A program made the translations under genes and the position numbers. A stretch of 8,415 nucleotides of DNA from CBDUXZ01 sp965371325 [NCBI: uncultured bacterium] (lineage in GTDB: Bacteria > JAUYMQ01), in the NCBI GenBank assembly GCA_965371325.1, contig CBDUXZ010000068.1, positions 1 through 8,415 on the forward strand, written 5' to 3'. The notes under the pieces were generated by a model. That model was not told the origin of the DNA. It saw nothing but the letters and a program-made list of their open reading frames with translations, and did not search any database. This document shows positions 6,207 to 8,415 of the stretch, piece after piece (position 1 is the stretch's first letter; each line of letters begins with the position of its first letter).

Positions 6207-7625
6207 TTGAAGGGGGCACTTCGTTTACTTGCCCGCACGCGAACCGGCTGCATCGTTTGGCTCCTTGCCGTGGTGCTCACCGCATGGCCCGGAGGGGGGG
6301 GCGTCCGGGCAGATGAGCTTTCCGAGATCGCGTTCACCGAAGGCTTCATGGCCCTCAAGGCCGACGATCTCCCGACCGCAGCCGAACGCCTCGAAACCGC
6401 AGTTTCCCGCGATCCCCACGACGCTCCCGCCTGGTACTGGCTCGGCATCGCACGGGCCCGCGCGGGGGACGACGACGCGGCGATTGGCGCCTACAACCGG
6501 GCGCTCGCAATCAACCCGGACTACGCACAGGCTTCCTATGCCAGGGGGAACGCCCGCTCCCGCCAGGGGGAGGCGAAGGCGGCCAGAGAGGACTGGTCGC
6601 TTGCCGGCGAGAAGGTGCCGGGTTCCGCTCTTGCCGAGAGAGCGAGGCTCCGGCTCGAGGAGGGTGGCGCGGATTACGAGGCGAAGAGCTGGGATCTCAC
6701 CGTCGGTATTGGGGTCGAATACGATACGAATGTGTTTCTTTTTCCCAATCTCGGAGACGCACCGACGGGGAGCGGGGGCCGGTCTTTCCGCCCCGCGGAT
6801 CACCGCCATGATACCCGCTTCCGCTACTACGTGAACGGCGGCTACCGCTTCCTAACAAACGACAAATGGACGCTCTCGACGCGCCAGTTCTTTCAGGCGA
6901 GTACCCAGGCACGCAGCGAGGATGTGAACTTCATTGAATACGCCCCCTCTCTATCCATCGACTATGACGCCGATCCATTCGTGCTGGGTTTCGATTACCT
7001 CTTCACTGTTCAAGGACTTGCAGGAGATGAGTTCATGGTGCGGAACGCGGTTCAGCCGAGGGTGACCCTTCGCGAGGGAGATTCCCATTACACCCGGCTT
7101 TTCTACCGCTACAGCCATTCAGACTACAATGTGAGCGTGGTGAGGATATTTGATCGGAGCGGAAACGAGCACCGGGTGGGGCTCGATCAGTTTGCCCTTA
7201 TTTTTGATCAGCGCGGTTACGCGCGCGCGGGCGTCGAATGGAGGAGGGATCTGACAGACGGCTCGGAGTACAGGGCAAGCTACCTGACCGTCTCCGGAGA
7301 GCTGGTCGCGCCCCTGCCGGCCGACGCGCAGATCAATGTATCGGCGGGCCAGACGTGGGCGGACTATGATCACGAAAGCGCTTTAAGCCGTCCCTCGGCG
7401 GTCTTCTTCACCTTGGGCCCTACTTTCAACCGGACCAACGTGCTGGTGAAGGTGGGGGATCCAAAATCGGAGCGAACCACCGCGGCGAGCGCCGTTGTGT
7501 CACGCCAGTTCGGGGATCACTGGAGCACCTCCGCCGGTTACGGCTACACGGTAAATCAGTCGAGCATTGACACGTTCGATTACAACCGGAGCATCTTTTC
7601 ATTTTTTGTGAATTACAATTTCTGA
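6207..7625 (+). CDS. TPR-domain outer-membrane beta-barrel protein (472 aa)
   Basis: From TTG 6207 (see the ribosome site just upstream) the protein has a classical signal peptide: Lys/Arg-rich start (KGALRLLARTR), core CIVWLLAVVLTAW, and likely cut after A35 in GGVRA|DE. About three tetratricopeptide repeats follow at roughly 41-74, 75-108 and 109-142; the clearest is the second, with AWYWLGIARARAGDDDAAIG and a closing NP. From about 163 to the end the sequence becomes alternating aromatic/hydrophobic strands, beginning SWDLTVGIGVEYDTNVFLFP and ending SFFVNYNF, with the terminal Phe typical of outer-membrane barrels that use BamA. I estimate 12-16 strands, uncertain. The periplasmic TPR part should bind a partner while the barrel anchors it. 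It lies 60 bases after the BamE-like gene and 25 before the FecR-domain gene. It resembles TPR-barrel proteins in general shape, such as the lipoprotein-surfacing Slam type, but I cannot place it in a named family. Confidence 0.88.
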   Translation: MKGALRLLARTRTGCIVWLLAVVLTAWPGGGGVRADELSEIAFTEGFMALKADDLPTAAERLETAVSRDPHDAPAWYWLGIARARAGDDDAAIGAYNRALAINPDYAQASYARGNARSRQGEAKAAREDWSLAGEKVPGSALAERARLRLEEGGADYEAKSWDLTVGIGVEYDTNVFLFPNLGDAPTGSGGRSFRPADHRHDTRFRYYVNGGYRFLTNDKWTLSTRQFFQASTQARSEDVNFIEYAPSLSIDYDADPFVLGFDYLFTVQGLAGDEFMVRNAVQPRVTLREGDSHYTRLFYRYSHSDYNVSVVRIFDRSGNEHRVGLDQFALIFDQRGYARAGVEWRRDLTDGSEYRASYLTVSGELVAPLPADAQINVSAGQTWADYDHESALSRPSAVFFTLGPTFNRTNVLVKVGDPKSERTTAASAVVSRQFGDHWSTSAGYGYTVNQSSIDTFDYNRSIFSFFVNYNF

Positions 7626-7650
7626 CCACCGCCGAGGCAAGGAGAGTTCG

Positions 7651-8415
7651 ATGAGTGCAGCATATGTTCGTACCATCCTCATCGCGATGGCCCTCCTCTG
7701 CGCACTCTTGGGGCCTCCCGCCCGGGCGCAGGATAAGCAGGAGGGGATCGCCATTGTTGTCGAGAGGGTCACTCCGGCGGATTACAGGCACGCCGGTGAG
7801 AGTAACTGGCAGGCAGTGCCGGATGGAGGAGACATCGTTCTCGGCGATTCGCTGAAAACGGGTTCCGGGGGACGGATTAAGCTCATTTTCAACGACCGGA
7901 GCATTCTCATCCTGTCCGAGAACACGTCCCTTGACGTCACCGAGCACGTCTATGATCCCGACAGGAAAAGGCGAAAGTCCCTCTTCAAGCTGTACGAGGG
8001 GAAGGTCCGGGCGATCGTGGGCGAGCTATTCGGCGCCAGCTCGAGATTCGAGATTGAAACGCCCGTGGCGGTGGCCGGCGTCAAGGGAACCGACTACGAC
8101 ACCGAGCACGAGGACCCTTGCAGCACCGTCTACACGAACCTGGGTGCAGTCAAGGCCAGGAACAGCGATCCGGCAATCATCGGTGAGGTCGCGGTGCCCG
8201 ATGGCTATCTCAGCGTTGTCTGCGAAGGCAAGCCTCCGACCGAACCGGTCGTGGCGCCCGAGGACTTCATCAAGAAGACGGTGCCGCTCCGCTCCGCCCG
8301 GACCGTGAAGCCCGAGCCGCCCCCGGACGACGGTGGAAACGGGCCCCCGGGACCCGGGCCGGCGCCGCCGAAATGTCCGCCCGACAACGGCCCGTCATCC
8401 ACCGATCTGGGAGGG
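7651..8415 (+). CDS. Exported FecR-domain protein (partial, 3' end outside window)
   Basis: ATG 7651 follows AAGGAG (7639-7644) at 6 bases, and the frame stays open for 255 codons to the window edge. Residues 1-26 are a signal peptide (TILIAMALLCALLGPPARA, cut before Q27). A FecR domain (about 34-152) follows: W53 with a pre-strand, GDIVLGDSLKTGSGGRIKLIF, DRSILILSENTSLDV, LYEGKVRAIVGE, FEIETPVAVAGVKGTDYD. The G-V-K-G-T-D-Y motif is diagnostic for the family. After about residue 195 the chain turns Pro/Gly-rich (PEPPPDDGGNGPPGPGPAPP), a flexible linker, so another domain may follow. Cys157, Cys191 and Cys242 could form disulphides. The known FecR relays iron-siderophore signals to a sigma factor from the inner membrane. 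This protein has no cytoplasmic or membrane part before its FecR domain, so it is a periplasmic FecR-domain protein rather than an anti-sigma regulator. It is probably in one operon with the TPR/barrel gene. Confidence 0.9.
   Translation, partial: MSAAYVRTILIAMALLCALLGPPARAQDKQEGIAIVVERVTPADYRHAGESNWQAVPDGGDIVLGDSLKTGSGGRIKLIFNDRSILILSENTSLDVTEHVYDPDRKRRKSLFKLYEGKVRAIVGELFGASSRFEIETPVAVAGVKGTDYDTEHEDPCSTVYTNLGAVKARNSDPAIIGEVAVPDGYLSVVCEGKPPTEPVVAPEDFIKKTVPLRSARTVKPEPPPDDGGNGPPGPGPAPPKCPPDNGPSSTDLGG

Overview
The window is GC-rich chromosomal DNA from a Gram-negative, two-membrane bacterium. The evidence is a SurA-type chaperone end, three exported proteins with Sec signal peptides, and an outer-membrane beta-barrel ending in Phe. 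All genes lie on the + strand. Gene content and order (surA-like end, pdxA, small acidic ORF, membrane protein, uvrA, envelope genes) would fit a deltaproteobacterium-like or related deep Gram-negative lineage. The sequence alone does not fix the phylum, and I see no sign of a phage, insertion sequence, CRISPR array or RNA gene.

Layout: (1) 1-123 is the last 40 codons of a SurA/PpiC-type periplasmic prolyl isomerase. (2) 147-1175 is pdxA (vitamin B6 synthesis), directly downstream as in the E. coli surA-pdxA pair. (3) 1303-1548 is a very acidic 81-residue protein of unknown function, closed by a textbook intrinsic terminator at 1576-1611, which ends the first transcription unit. (4) 1705-2370 is a two-helix membrane protein with a probable bacterial PH-like domain, possibly read from a leaderless transcript. 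(5) 2473-5307 is a complete uvrA with its own sigma70-type promoter (TTGGAA-17-TATATT) and no recognisable SOS box. (6) 5352-8415 holds three consecutive exported proteins: a 264-residue protein with two BamE-like units, a 472-residue TPR plus outer-membrane beta-barrel protein, and a FecR-domain periplasmic protein that runs off the right edge.

How they fit together: SurA and PdxA are housekeeping, UvrA starts nucleotide excision repair, and the last three genes form a compact envelope module with no gap over 60 bases. The FecR-domain protein has a cleavable signal peptide and no cytoplasmic anti-sigma region, so it is not the usual FecR sensor. Its pairing with a TPR/barrel protein suggests an uncharacterised envelope complex whose remaining parts should lie just beyond base 8415. 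This is the best candidate for an undescribed system here; its function is inference. The other undescribed genes are the acidic ORF and the PH-like membrane protein. No gene-free stretch exceeds 160 bases.
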